From: a delta proteobacterium NaphS2
Lineage (GTDB): Bacteria > Desulfobacterota > DSM-4660 > Desulfatiglandales > Desulfatiglandaceae
Length of the DNA: 64,000 nt
Direction of reading: 5' to 3'
NCBI GenBank assembly: GCA_000179315.1
Contig: ADZZ01000144.1
Coordinates: 17,972-81,971 of the forward strand
In this document: positions 13,427 to 20,802 of the stretch, in pieces
How the letters are laid out: each line of letters opens with the position of its first letter
Position numbering within the stretch: position 1 is the stretch's first letter
Program-made: the position numbers and the translations under genes
The notes under the pieces: generated by a model
What the model was told of the DNA's origin: nothing
What the model saw: only the letters and a program-made list of their open reading frames with translations
Databases searched by the model: none

Positions 13427-14821
13427 TTATTCAAGTTCACATTCCTCCACAACCGCTCCCATGTTTTCAAAGGTTTCTCGATCCAACTGATCAAAAAACA
13501 TGGCACGGCCCACCTCTCCCCGCAGGCGACGAGCGTCCCGAATACCCATGGCGCCCATCACTTCGAGCAGTTGATTATGCCACGCTCCCACAAGGTTTAT
13601 GACTCTGCCGGCCGTCCATTCCGCCGATGCATCCTGAATATCCACCGGACAGGACAGACCCTTTTCACAACGCCGGCACATCCGACATTCCAATGCGATC
13701 AGCATGGGAAAATCCACCAGGACACCGTCCGAGCCACAAATAATCGATTTTGCCACGTGTTCGGCCATGGATATTCCACCGCTGGCCAAAAGGGTCACAT
13801 TATCCCGGGTCCCGGCATCCACCAGCTTCAAATGGATCGATCGGATGCCGTCTTTCAAAAAAGTCCCGGGGTCATCATGCCTTCGGCCCTGAAAATCGGC
13901 CTCCAAATGAATAATAGACACACCGGATGCCACCAGGCTTTCCGCCCTATCCGCCATGCCTTCCACCATGGGTATTTTCTTTGAAACCAAGATGGACGGA
14001 TCAAAATCTTTTATTCTTTTTATCGCTTCCGACAAGCCATCCTCAAAGGCCAGTTCCACCATGCGACATCCATCGGGCAGACCCTCCAATGCCGATGCGG
14101 TGGAAAAAGAAGGAAAGAGCCACCTGCCATAGTCTGCCGGAATGGCTTTCAGCATATCTTCCGGCACCGTGAACAGCGTCCCCAATCTCTTGGCGGCTTC
14201 CGCCCATCCCACCAGGGTTTTTTCACTGATGGCCCCGAATGCGGGAACCTTTAGGATGATGGGCAAAGGAATATTCATGAGTAGCGAATCATCTTCCAAA
14301 AGCCCGCTTTCAGCATCGAAAACCAGATGGGCCGGCGTTCTTCCAAGATCAACGGCGGTGCTGATGTACTCGCGGCCATGGATACCGTCCCGGGTGGGCC
14401 TTACGATTTCGGACATGTCGGTCCAGATGGCATCGAAACCCGGGCCGCTGAAAGGCCCCGGGTAACCGGCGCCGGAAACGGGAATTTTACCACTGTCCGA
14501 CTGCGCCCAAAGGCTGGCGATAATATTCGGCGTCCAGTGTTCATCCCCCATGGCGGCAAATTCGGGATTGATGGATTTGTGTATGAGTTCATTGGGGCAT
14601 CCCTGCACGCACCGCAGGCAGTTCATGCACTCGTTGTCAATGGATTCCACCATCTGGCGTGCATTCAAGCCTCGATGGTCGTAAACACTGTAAACGCATT
14701 TTTTTTTCACGCACACGGGACATTTGAGACACCCTTCCTCCCAGGCAATAATACCCGATTGGATCAGTGGTTGAAAACGACGGAGGACGGTTTCGGTATG
14801 GATCACGTATTTGGACGGCAT
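13427..14821 (-). CDS. Divergent glutamate-synthase-like ferredoxin protein
   Basis: 464 codons. Two ferredoxin-type clusters sit at the N terminus (Cys31, 34, 37, 42 and Cys65, 68, 71, 75). A barrel follows that resembles the GOGAT FMN domain in its last third (LLASGGISMAEHVAKSIICGSDGV, then ALECRMCRRCEKGLSCP). Unlike its neighbour at 11938 it lacks the TGEGG and KYAQGAKPGLGG motifs that line the FMN/2-oxoglutarate site. It is a degenerate paralog, perhaps an electron carrier or a structural partner. The ATG at 14821 has a strong AGGGGAGG site, so the longer frame to 14938 is rejected. It sits between metF and the intact GOGAT genes. The function is not known to me. Confidence 0.78.
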   Translation of the reverse strand: MPSKYVIHTETVLRRFQPLIQSGIIAWEEGCLKCPVCVKKKCVYSVYDHRGLNARQMVESIDNECMNCLRCVQGCPNELIHKSINPEFAAMGDEHWTPNIIASLWAQSDSGKIPVSGAGYPGPFSGPGFDAIWTDMSEIVRPTRDGIHGREYISTAVDLGRTPAHLVFDAESGLLEDDSLLMNIPLPIILKVPAFGAISEKTLVGWAEAAKRLGTLFTVPEDMLKAIPADYGRWLFPSFSTASALEGLPDGCRMVELAFEDGLSEAIKRIKDFDPSILVSKKIPMVEGMADRAESLVASGVSIIHLEADFQGRRHDDPGTFLKDGIRSIHLKLVDAGTRDNVTLLASGGISMAEHVAKSIICGSDGVLVDFPMLIALECRMCRRCEKGLSCPVDIQDASAEWTAGRVINLVGAWHNQLLEVMGAMGIRDARRLRGEVGRAMFFDQLDRETFENMGAVVEECELE

Positions 14822-14834
14822 AGCAACCCTCCCC

Positions 14835-15767
14835 TTAGCCTTTGTCCTGGAGCGGCCGGGGGTGCAGCCCCGCCTGCTTGACGATTTCACCCACGGCTTC
14901 TTCCCATTCGATGGCCATAATATGCACACCCTTGACATCCGGCAGTTCCTTCAAACGGGAAACGGTCTCTACGCAAATGTTGATCCCTTCCTCCCGCTGT
15001 TTCTCTTTGGGAACCCCTTCCATCCGTTTAATCACATCATCGGGTATGTCCATGCCCGCCACCCTGTTTTTCATGTATCGGGCCATACCCGCCGATTTAA
15101 GCGGCGTCACACCCCCCAGGATATAAGCTTTCTCAGTTAATCCCCGGTCTGCGGCCATGGAAAGCCAGGACTCAAAGCGATCCAGATTGTAAATGCACTG
15201 GGTTTGAATGAAATCGGCCCCCGCCTTGATCTTCTTAGCCAGTCTGACAATCCTAAAGTTCAACGGGTCGGCAAAAGGATTGGCGGCGGCACCGATAAAC
15301 ATATCCGGCTTGTGGTCCAGAGAATCGCCGCCCGTAATGACACCGTCGTCCCGCATCCCTTTGACCACCTGAACAAACTGAATGGAATCCAGATCGAAAA
15401 CACCCACGGCTTGCGGCTGATTGCCGAAGATTTGATGATCACCGGAGAGGCACAGGACATTACGAATGCCCAAAGCCGACGCCCCCAGAATGTCCGACTG
15501 AAGCGAGATGCGGTTGCGGTCCCGGACCACCATCTGCAGTACCGGATCCAGACCGGCCGTTTTCAGCAGGCTGCAGGCGGCCAGGCTTGACATGCGAACG
15601 ATGGCCGTCTGGTTGTCGGTTACATTTACGCCATCCACCGATCCCTTGAGCAGCTCACCTTTTTTCAATATAACGTCAGGGTCCGCGCCTTTCGGAGGGC
15701 CGCATTCCGCCGTAACAGCGAATTCGCCCTGTGACAGAACTTTTTTCAATTGGCTTTCATGATTCAC
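14835..15767 (-). CDS. metF: 5,10-methylenetetrahydrofolate reductase
   Basis: 310-aa (beta/alpha)8 flavoprotein of the MTHFR family. Visible motifs include FAVTAECGPPKGADP at the start, NVTDNQTA, and AGADFIQTQCIYNLDRFESW, typical of the short acetogen/sulfate-reducer type. It interconverts methylene- and methyl-tetrahydrofolate. In anaerobes with the Wood-Ljungdahl pathway this step belongs to the methyl branch and works as a MetVF complex. Its start overlaps the metV stop (ATGA), which supports such a complex. It precedes the divergent GOGAT-like gene by 13 bases. Whether it serves C1 metabolism or methionine synthesis alone cannot be decided from this window. Confidence 0.92.
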   Translation of the reverse strand: MNHESQLKKVLSQGEFAVTAECGPPKGADPDVILKKGELLKGSVDGVNVTDNQTAIVRMSSLAACSLLKTAGLDPVLQMVVRDRNRISLQSDILGASALGIRNVLCLSGDHQIFGNQPQAVGVFDLDSIQFVQVVKGMRDDGVITGGDSLDHKPDMFIGAAANPFADPLNFRIVRLAKKIKAGADFIQTQCIYNLDRFESWLSMAADRGLTEKAYILGGVTPLKSAGMARYMKNRVAGMDIPDDVIKRMEGVPKEKQREEGINICVETVSRLKELPDVKGVHIMAIEWEEAVGEIVKQAGLHPRPLQDKG

Positions 15768-16432
15768 TTTTGCTGATCCTCCCTGATAATCTTTCTGGGA
15801 CCCCCACCCTGTTTCTTAGACCAGTCCTTGGGGGGATAGATGTCTTCCAGGCGGTCCAGGCCTCCGAATTTATCCAAACGATCAATAATCAGTTGCCACG
15901 CACACGGTATATCCGGATTCACCTCGCAACGACCGTCAACAGATCCGCCGCAGGGACCGTTTAAAATCTGCTTGGAACAGCGGGCCAAGGGACAAATGCC
16001 GCCGAAATGGTAAAGCATGCAATCCCCGCATCCCAGGCAGGTTTCCGCCCACTCGCCCTGAGCCTTCGTTTCTCCCAGGAACTCCGTGTTGAGCCCGGGA
16101 ATAATCGGCACTTCCGGATACATCTCCGCCACGGCCTGCACGCCTGCGCCGCATCCCAGTGAAAGCACCGCATCATAAGGATCGATGACTTTGTCCAGTT
16201 GGATCACGAATTGCATGACACATTGGCGGTCCAGGGTCATCTCTTCAATGGTGACATCTTCATTATTCATTCGTGCCGCCATGCGTAGCGCTGATGCCAG
16301 CATGGCCGTTTCTTTTTCACCGCCCGCCGAGCACTCGGCAACGCATGAACCGCAACCCAGCACCAGTATCCGCTTGTATGGGGCAATCATCTGCCTGATC
16401 TCTTCAACAGGTTTTTGTTCTCCTGTGATCAT
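15764..16432 (-). CDS. metV: MetV-type partner of methylenetetrahydrofolate reductase (MTHFR C-terminal domain family)
   Basis: 222 aa with many Cys: 27, 30 and 34 near the start (CGSCVAEC), 132, 135 and 138 (CLGCGDC), then 147, 152, 161, 169 and 177. The pattern and the phrase NGPCGGSVDGRCEV match the zinc/Fe-S protein MetV, which binds MetF in acetogens and passes electrons to it. It is translationally coupled to metF and follows the FlpD/MvhD-like gene. In known anaerobes MetVF can be joined to HdrABC-MvhD. No hdr genes are visible here, so the electron donor is an inference. Confidence 0.87.
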   Translation of the reverse strand: MITGEQKPVEEIRQMIAPYKRILVLGCGSCVAECSAGGEKETAMLASALRMAARMNNEDVTIEEMTLDRQCVMQFVIQLDKVIDPYDAVLSLGCGAGVQAVAEMYPEVPIIPGLNTEFLGETKAQGEWAETCLGCGDCMLYHFGGICPLARCSKQILNGPCGGSVDGRCEVNPDIPCAWQLIIDRLDKFGGLDRLEDIYPPKDWSKKQGGGPRKIIREDQQK

Positions 16433-16472
16433 ATCCTGTTCTCCTCATCATTTTACTTGGCCGATCTGTGAC

Positions 16473-16901
16473 CTAATTGCCGCCCACGGGACCCAACGCG
16501 GGCGACGGCCCAAGGGATGAAATGTCTTCCAGGATCTCTTGAGCCAGTGCCGCCAGAGACTTGGGATTCTCCTTGGAACAGACAATCAGCCCCACCCGTT
16601 CCCTTTCAAGACCGATGCTTTCAATGATCGATTTTGTCCTTTCCATGCGTTTCATGGCCCGCGAATTTCCCTCAAAATTGCGGCAGGCCCCCTGGGGACA
16701 TGTAATCACATAAGCGGCGTCGGCAAATTCCTCCAAAGCGCGGAGCAGATGCACCGGTTCCACCCTTCCGCTGCAGGGCATGGGAAAAAGCGCCATGGTT
16801 TCCCCACAGGCTTCTTCCAGTGCCTGTCGATCCGCTTCCCGGCTTTCAGGGACATTCTGACAATAAAAAAGCGCCAATCTGCGCCTCTTTGCGTTTACCA
16901 T
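16473..16901 (-). CDS. FlpD/MvhD-like iron-sulfur electron-transfer subunit
   Basis: 142 aa from the ATG at 16901 (the frame also offers a TTG at 16940). It has the hallmarks of the MvhD/FlpD family (hydrogenase iron-sulfur subunit): an N-terminal FYCQN, MPCSGRVEP, CPQGACRNFEGN and a terminal segment that predicts a [2Fe-2S] protein. Such subunits hand electrons to heterodisulfide-reductase-type or MetVF-type complexes. It lies 40 bases before metV, which suggests it feeds the MetVF reductase. It lacks adjacent hdrA or hydrogenase genes. Confidence 0.8.
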   Translation of the reverse strand: MVNAKRRRLALFYCQNVPESREADRQALEEACGETMALFPMPCSGRVEPVHLLRALEEFADAAYVITCPQGACRNFEGNSRAMKRMERTKSIIESIGLERERVGLIVCSKENPKSLAALAQEILEDISSLGPSPALGPVGGN

Positions 16902-16942
16902 TTCCTGTTTTAATCCTTTCCCTTTCGTTGGACAACACAAAG

Positions 16943-16968
16943 CCGCTCCCTGCTAATATACAGGGCGG
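16943..16968 (-). other. Hairpin between glnA and the FlpD-like gene
   Basis: On the minus strand CCGCCCTG and CAGGG..CGG arms pair around an 8-base AT-rich loop. No T-run follows, so this is not a classic intrinsic terminator. It may stabilise the glnA message or reduce read-through into the flpD-metV-metF genes. Confidence 0.4.
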
Positions 16969-17000
16969 ACGGCATCTTTCATTAAAAATAACAGATTATA

Positions 17001-18335
17001 TTACAGGATCGGAAGATATTTGTCTAGCTCAAATTGACTCACATGCGTCCGATAGGCATCCCACTCGATCCGTTTATTTTCAATAAATTTGTTAAATACA
17101 TGATCCCCCAAGACCTTTTTCACCAGTTGGCTCTTTTCGGTGGCGAGGATAGCGCTGTAGAGATTTCCGGGTAAATCGTTGATCCCATGGGCTTTTCGCT
17201 CGGCCGGGTGCATTTCAAAAATATCCTCTTCGATGGGCGCCGGCAACTCATAATTGTTTTCAATCCCTTTCAGACCCGCGCCCAACATGACGGCAAAAGC
17301 CAGATAGGGATTGCAACTGGGATCGGGCGACCTGTACTCAATTCGGGTTGCCTGTTCCTTGCCGGGTTTGTACATGGGCACCCGAATCATGGCAGACCGA
17401 TTCCTTCGTGCCCAGGAAACGTAAACAGGTGCTTCGTAACCGGGCACCAGGCGTTTGTATGAGTTGACCCACTGATTGCAGATGGCGGTGATTTCAGGCG
17501 CATGCCGCATCAGTCCTGCGATATAGCTCTTGGCGACGGACGATAGATTATATCTATCGGAACCATCATAAAAGGCATTCTTATCTCCCTGGAACAGGGA
17601 CTGGTGCACATGCATACCGCTGCCGTTCTCTCCGAAGATAGGCTTTGGCATAAACGTGGCATAGATCCCCTGCTGTCTGGCGATTTCCTTCACCACCAGG
17701 CGATAGGTCATCAAATTATCCGCCATGGTTAACGCATCTCTATACCGCAGGTCAATTTCGTGCTGGCTGGGAGCCACTTCATGGTGGCTGTATTCCACCT
17801 GAACCCCCATCTCCTGGAGCGCAAAAATGGTTTCACGCCTGAGATCGCTTCCCATGTCAATGGGCCGGGCATCGAAATATCCGCCCTGGTCCAGCATTTC
17901 AGTGCTTTTGTTATCCTTGAAATAAAAATATTCGGCCTCAGGCCCCACATAGAAAGTGTATCCTTCTTCCTCGATCTTCTTCAAAAGCCTCTTCAACACA
18001 TGCCGTGAATCACCTTCATAGTGCGTTCCATCCGGGTTCAGAATGTCGCAGAACATTCGCGCCACCGGTCGGTCACCGCTTCTCCAGGGGATAACCTGGA
18101 ACGTGCCGGGATCCGGTTTTGCGATCATATCGCTTTCCTGAATTCGGGAAAAACCTTCAATGGAAGAACCATCAAACCCCATTCCTTCGATCATTCCCTC
18201 TTCAAGCTCCGAAGGGGTGATGGCAAAACTCTTGAGCATGCCCAGGACATCGGTAAACCAGAATTGAACAAAGCGGATATCCTTTTCTTTTACAATCTTC
18301 TTGACGTCATCATACGAATGGCAATCCCAATCCAT
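17001..18335 (-). CDS. glnA: Glutamine synthetase, type I (alpha form)
   Basis: 444 aa. It makes glutamine from glutamate, ammonia and ATP as a cytoplasmic dodecamer. Signatures seen are the GFDGSSIEGF N-terminal motif, YFVGPEAEYFYF-like metal site, FMPKPIFGENGSGMHVH and NPYLAFAVMLGAG. Length and the C-terminal GINDLPGNL with IEWDAYRT resemble the GSI-alpha forms of Bacillus and archaea. The Tyr that GlnE adenylylates in enteric enzymes (NLYDLPPE) is replaced by Asn in GINDLP. It therefore should not be controlled by adenylylation, although PII and two GlnDs are encoded here. The ATG at 18335 has a perfect AGGAGG site. Confidence 0.96.
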   Translation of the reverse strand: MDWDCHSYDDVKKIVKEKDIRFVQFWFTDVLGMLKSFAITPSELEEGMIEGMGFDGSSIEGFSRIQESDMIAKPDPGTFQVIPWRSGDRPVARMFCDILNPDGTHYEGDSRHVLKRLLKKIEEEGYTFYVGPEAEYFYFKDNKSTEMLDQGGYFDARPIDMGSDLRRETIFALQEMGVQVEYSHHEVAPSQHEIDLRYRDALTMADNLMTYRLVVKEIARQQGIYATFMPKPIFGENGSGMHVHQSLFQGDKNAFYDGSDRYNLSSVAKSYIAGLMRHAPEITAICNQWVNSYKRLVPGYEAPVYVSWARRNRSAMIRVPMYKPGKEQATRIEYRSPDPSCNPYLAFAVMLGAGLKGIENNYELPAPIEEDIFEMHPAERKAHGINDLPGNLYSAILATEKSQLVKKVLGDHVFNKFIENKRIEWDAYRTHVSQFELDKYLPIL

Positions 18336-18716
18336 CTTTTAACCTCCTGCCTATTTCATGAGCTTAGCTCGAAAGAATAGTGTAACCGTTCATGGTTCTT
18401 GGGCTACAGGACAAAATTCCAGCCAACAGGATTGACATACAAGCTTAATGCCAAAAAAACTGGATCTGAGAAAAATCCCAATGAAAAAGCTGAAGGACCA
18501 TTGAATTGATGCCTGCGTTACAGAGACGGCCTGCTGAATGGAAATTGGAACCGCGAAGATGATAACCTTGAAATGAAATAACCCGCACCGCTTACGCTTC
18601 ACAAACGAAAAGGGGGCCGTCACGACCCACCGCGAGAAGGGACATTTCTGTTGGTTTCAGGGGTATAATCCTACAAAAATGTGTTCGGCGGATATCGGGA
18701 AAGAATTTTTTCGCTC
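18336..18716. other. Intergenic region between glmS and glnA
   Basis: 381 bases with no convincing gene. A 77-codon minus-strand frame at 18390-18623 has no recognised motif. The region should carry the glnA promoter. Confidence 0.6.
18438..18453 (-). promoter_or_regulatory. Weak sigma-54-like promoter candidate for glnA
   Basis: On the minus strand TGGCAT, five bases, then TTGTA stand with correct -24/-12 spacing about 100 bases before glnA. The -24 half is good, but the invariant GC of the -12 half reads GT. It is therefore only a candidate. Confidence 0.3.
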
Positions 18717-20543
18717 CTACTCCACGGTAACACTTTTTGCCAGATTACGGGGTTTGTCGATGTCTCTTTCAAGAAATTTTGCACAGTAATAAGCCAACAG
18801 TTGGCAGGGAATCACGCTCAGTATCGGTATCAGAAAATCGAGGATGGGGGGTATTTCAATGACATCATCCGCGATTTCCCTGATCTTTTCGTCCCCCTGG
18901 GTGGCTATGGCAATGACCGGACCTTTTCGACTCTTGATTTCGTGGATGTTGCTGAGCATCTTTTCATGCATTTCATCATCGGGAATAATGGCCACGGTGG
19001 GCATTTCCGGATTGATCAGTGCAATGGGTCCATGTTTCATTTCTCCGGCCGCATACCCTTCGGCATGAATGTAAGAAACCTCTTTAAGTTTTAACGCCCC
19101 CTCAAGGGCAATGGGGTAATTGTACTTCCTTCCCAGGAAAAGCCAATTCATGCAATGACAGTATTTTTCTGCGATGGCCTCAATGTGGCTGGATTGGCCC
19201 AGCAATTCCTGCACTTGGCCGGGCAGAGCTTCAAGTGCACGAATGGCTTGAATTCCTTCCGTCAGCGAAAGGTGTTGATGACGTCCCAGAAGCAGCGCCA
19301 GCAATGTAAGGGTAATCAGCTGGGAGGTAAAATTCTTTGTGGAAGCCACACCGATTTCAGGTCCCGCATGGTTGTAGATGCCGGCATCCGTTTCCCGTGA
19401 AATGGTACTGCCCACCACATTGACAATTCCCAGTAGACGGGCACCTTTGCGCTTGGCTTCCTTAATGGCGGCAATGGTATCGGCGGTTTCTCCGGATTGG
19501 CTGATGGCAACCACAAAAGTGTTGGATGGAAAATTTAATTTTCGGTAGCGAAATTCGGAAGCAAGGCCCACTTCCGTATCAATTTCGGTTAGTTTTTCAA
19601 AAATGTATTTTCCAACACAGGCTGCATAGTAAGAAGTACCGCACGCCACCAAAACCATATGCCGACAATCCCTGAGATCTTCCCAAACGGGCATGATGCC
19701 GCCCAGTTTCGGTACGCCCTCACCGGGTTCGAGGCGGCCCCGAAAGGCATTCTTGATGGTGTAAGCCTGCTCATAGATCTCTTTCAACATGAAATGGGGA
19801 AAACCGTTCAGTTCCGCATCTTCCGCCCGCCATTCAACGGTTTCCGTACTCCGTTGGATCTGTTGGGCCGAAGCCGTGGAAATGGAAAAATCATCTGCTG
19901 TCACCGTCGCCAGCTCGTTTTCCTGAAGGTGCACCACCTTATTGGTATATCTGACCATGGCGGAAACATCAGAGGCCACGAAATGCCCTTCATCGCTCAC
20001 ACCGATGATCAGCGGACTTCCCCGTCTCGCCACGACGATCTGTCCGGGAACCTGCCGGTGAATGACACCCAGCCCGAAAGTTCCTTCCACCTGGCGCATG
20101 GTTTTTCTGACCGCATCGGCCAGATTGCCGTCAAAATAGAGGGCAATCAGCTGCGCCAGGACCTCCGAATCGGTTTCGGAACGGAAGGTGATCCCTTTCT
20201 TTTCCAATTGTTTTTTCAAAAGGTGGTAGTTTTCGATAATGCCGTTGTGAATGACATAAACATTTTCTTCCTGATCCCGTTGTGGGTGTGCGTTTTGTAC
20301 CGAGGGCTCACCGTGTGTTGCCCAGCGGGTGTGAGCGATACCGGTGCTCCCTTCCATTGATTTACCATCCACCAGCGCTTCCAGGTTTGCGATCTTTCCC
20401 ACCTCCCGGTAACATGAAATTTGCTTACCGTTTTGAACGGCCAGTCCCGCCGAATCGTATCCCCTGTACTCAAGCCTTCTCAAGCCCTCGATCAAAATGG
20501 GTTTTGCGCTTTTTTCTCCCACATAACAAACAATCCCGCACAT
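18717..20543 (-). CDS. glmS: Glutamine-fructose-6-phosphate aminotransferase (isomerising)
   Basis: 608 aa, usual length. It makes glucosamine-6-phosphate for peptidoglycan and lipopolysaccharide, using glutamine as nitrogen donor. The mature N terminus starts Cys-Gly-Ile-Val (MCGIVCYVG), the nucleophile of the class II amidotransferase domain, with RWATHGEPS and HNGIIENY following. Two SIS sugar-isomerase domains come after (CGTSYYA, ISQSGETADT and GAEGYAAGEMKHGP-like), ending in the conserved PRNLAKSVTVE. It is the first gene of the minus-strand nitrogen block and is divergent from the second glnD. Confidence 0.97.
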   Translation of the reverse strand: MCGIVCYVGEKSAKPILIEGLRRLEYRGYDSAGLAVQNGKQISCYREVGKIANLEALVDGKSMEGSTGIAHTRWATHGEPSVQNAHPQRDQEENVYVIHNGIIENYHLLKKQLEKKGITFRSETDSEVLAQLIALYFDGNLADAVRKTMRQVEGTFGLGVIHRQVPGQIVVARRGSPLIIGVSDEGHFVASDVSAMVRYTNKVVHLQENELATVTADDFSISTASAQQIQRSTETVEWRAEDAELNGFPHFMLKEIYEQAYTIKNAFRGRLEPGEGVPKLGGIMPVWEDLRDCRHMVLVACGTSYYAACVGKYIFEKLTEIDTEVGLASEFRYRKLNFPSNTFVVAISQSGETADTIAAIKEAKRKGARLLGIVNVVGSTISRETDAGIYNHAGPEIGVASTKNFTSQLITLTLLALLLGRHQHLSLTEGIQAIRALEALPGQVQELLGQSSHIEAIAEKYCHCMNWLFLGRKYNYPIALEGALKLKEVSYIHAEGYAAGEMKHGPIALINPEMPTVAIIPDDEMHEKMLSNIHEIKSRKGPVIAIATQGDEKIREIADDVIEIPPILDFLIPILSVIPCQLLAYYCAKFLERDIDKPRNLAKSVTVE

Positions 20544-20645
20544 ATAAGACTCTCCTTAAAAATACACCACTTCAGTAAAAACAAGATGGATTTCTTTACG
20601 AAAAAGCATCCGCTGATTCAATGTTCGAAACAGACAAAACACTAT

Positions 20646-20674
20646 ATTTTAACTTTTTACTACTGAATATACAA
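20646..20674 (-). promoter_or_regulatory. Possible sigma-70 promoter for glmS
   Basis: On the minus strand TTGTAT, a 17-base spacer and TAAAAT precede glmS by about 100 bases. The -10 is good and the -35 weak. Confidence 0.3.
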
Positions 20675-20716
20675 TCGAAAATTTGGCATCACTTCTTTTC
20701 GATAATCGTCAAAATA

Positions 20717-20732
20717 TGGCACACGGGTTGCA
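20717..20732 (+). promoter_or_regulatory. Sigma-54 (RpoN) promoter for the second glnD
   Basis: TGGCACACGGGTTGCA matches the RpoN consensus TGGCAC-N5-TTGCA at every fixed base. The -12 GC is at 20730-20731, so the transcript should start near 20743, leaving a leader of about 60 bases before the ATG at 20803. It implies control by an NtrC-type activator, though no NtrC site was identified. Confidence 0.8.
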
Positions 20733-20802
20733 AGGCTTCAGTTTCCATCAGGCACAAAAATAATCAAGCGTTGAGGCGGCAAACGCATGAAGGAGATCTA
20801 TA

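Noticed and set aside
18390..18623. 77-codon minus-strand frame between glmS and glnA
   Set aside because: No ribosome site, unusual composition and no recognisable motif.
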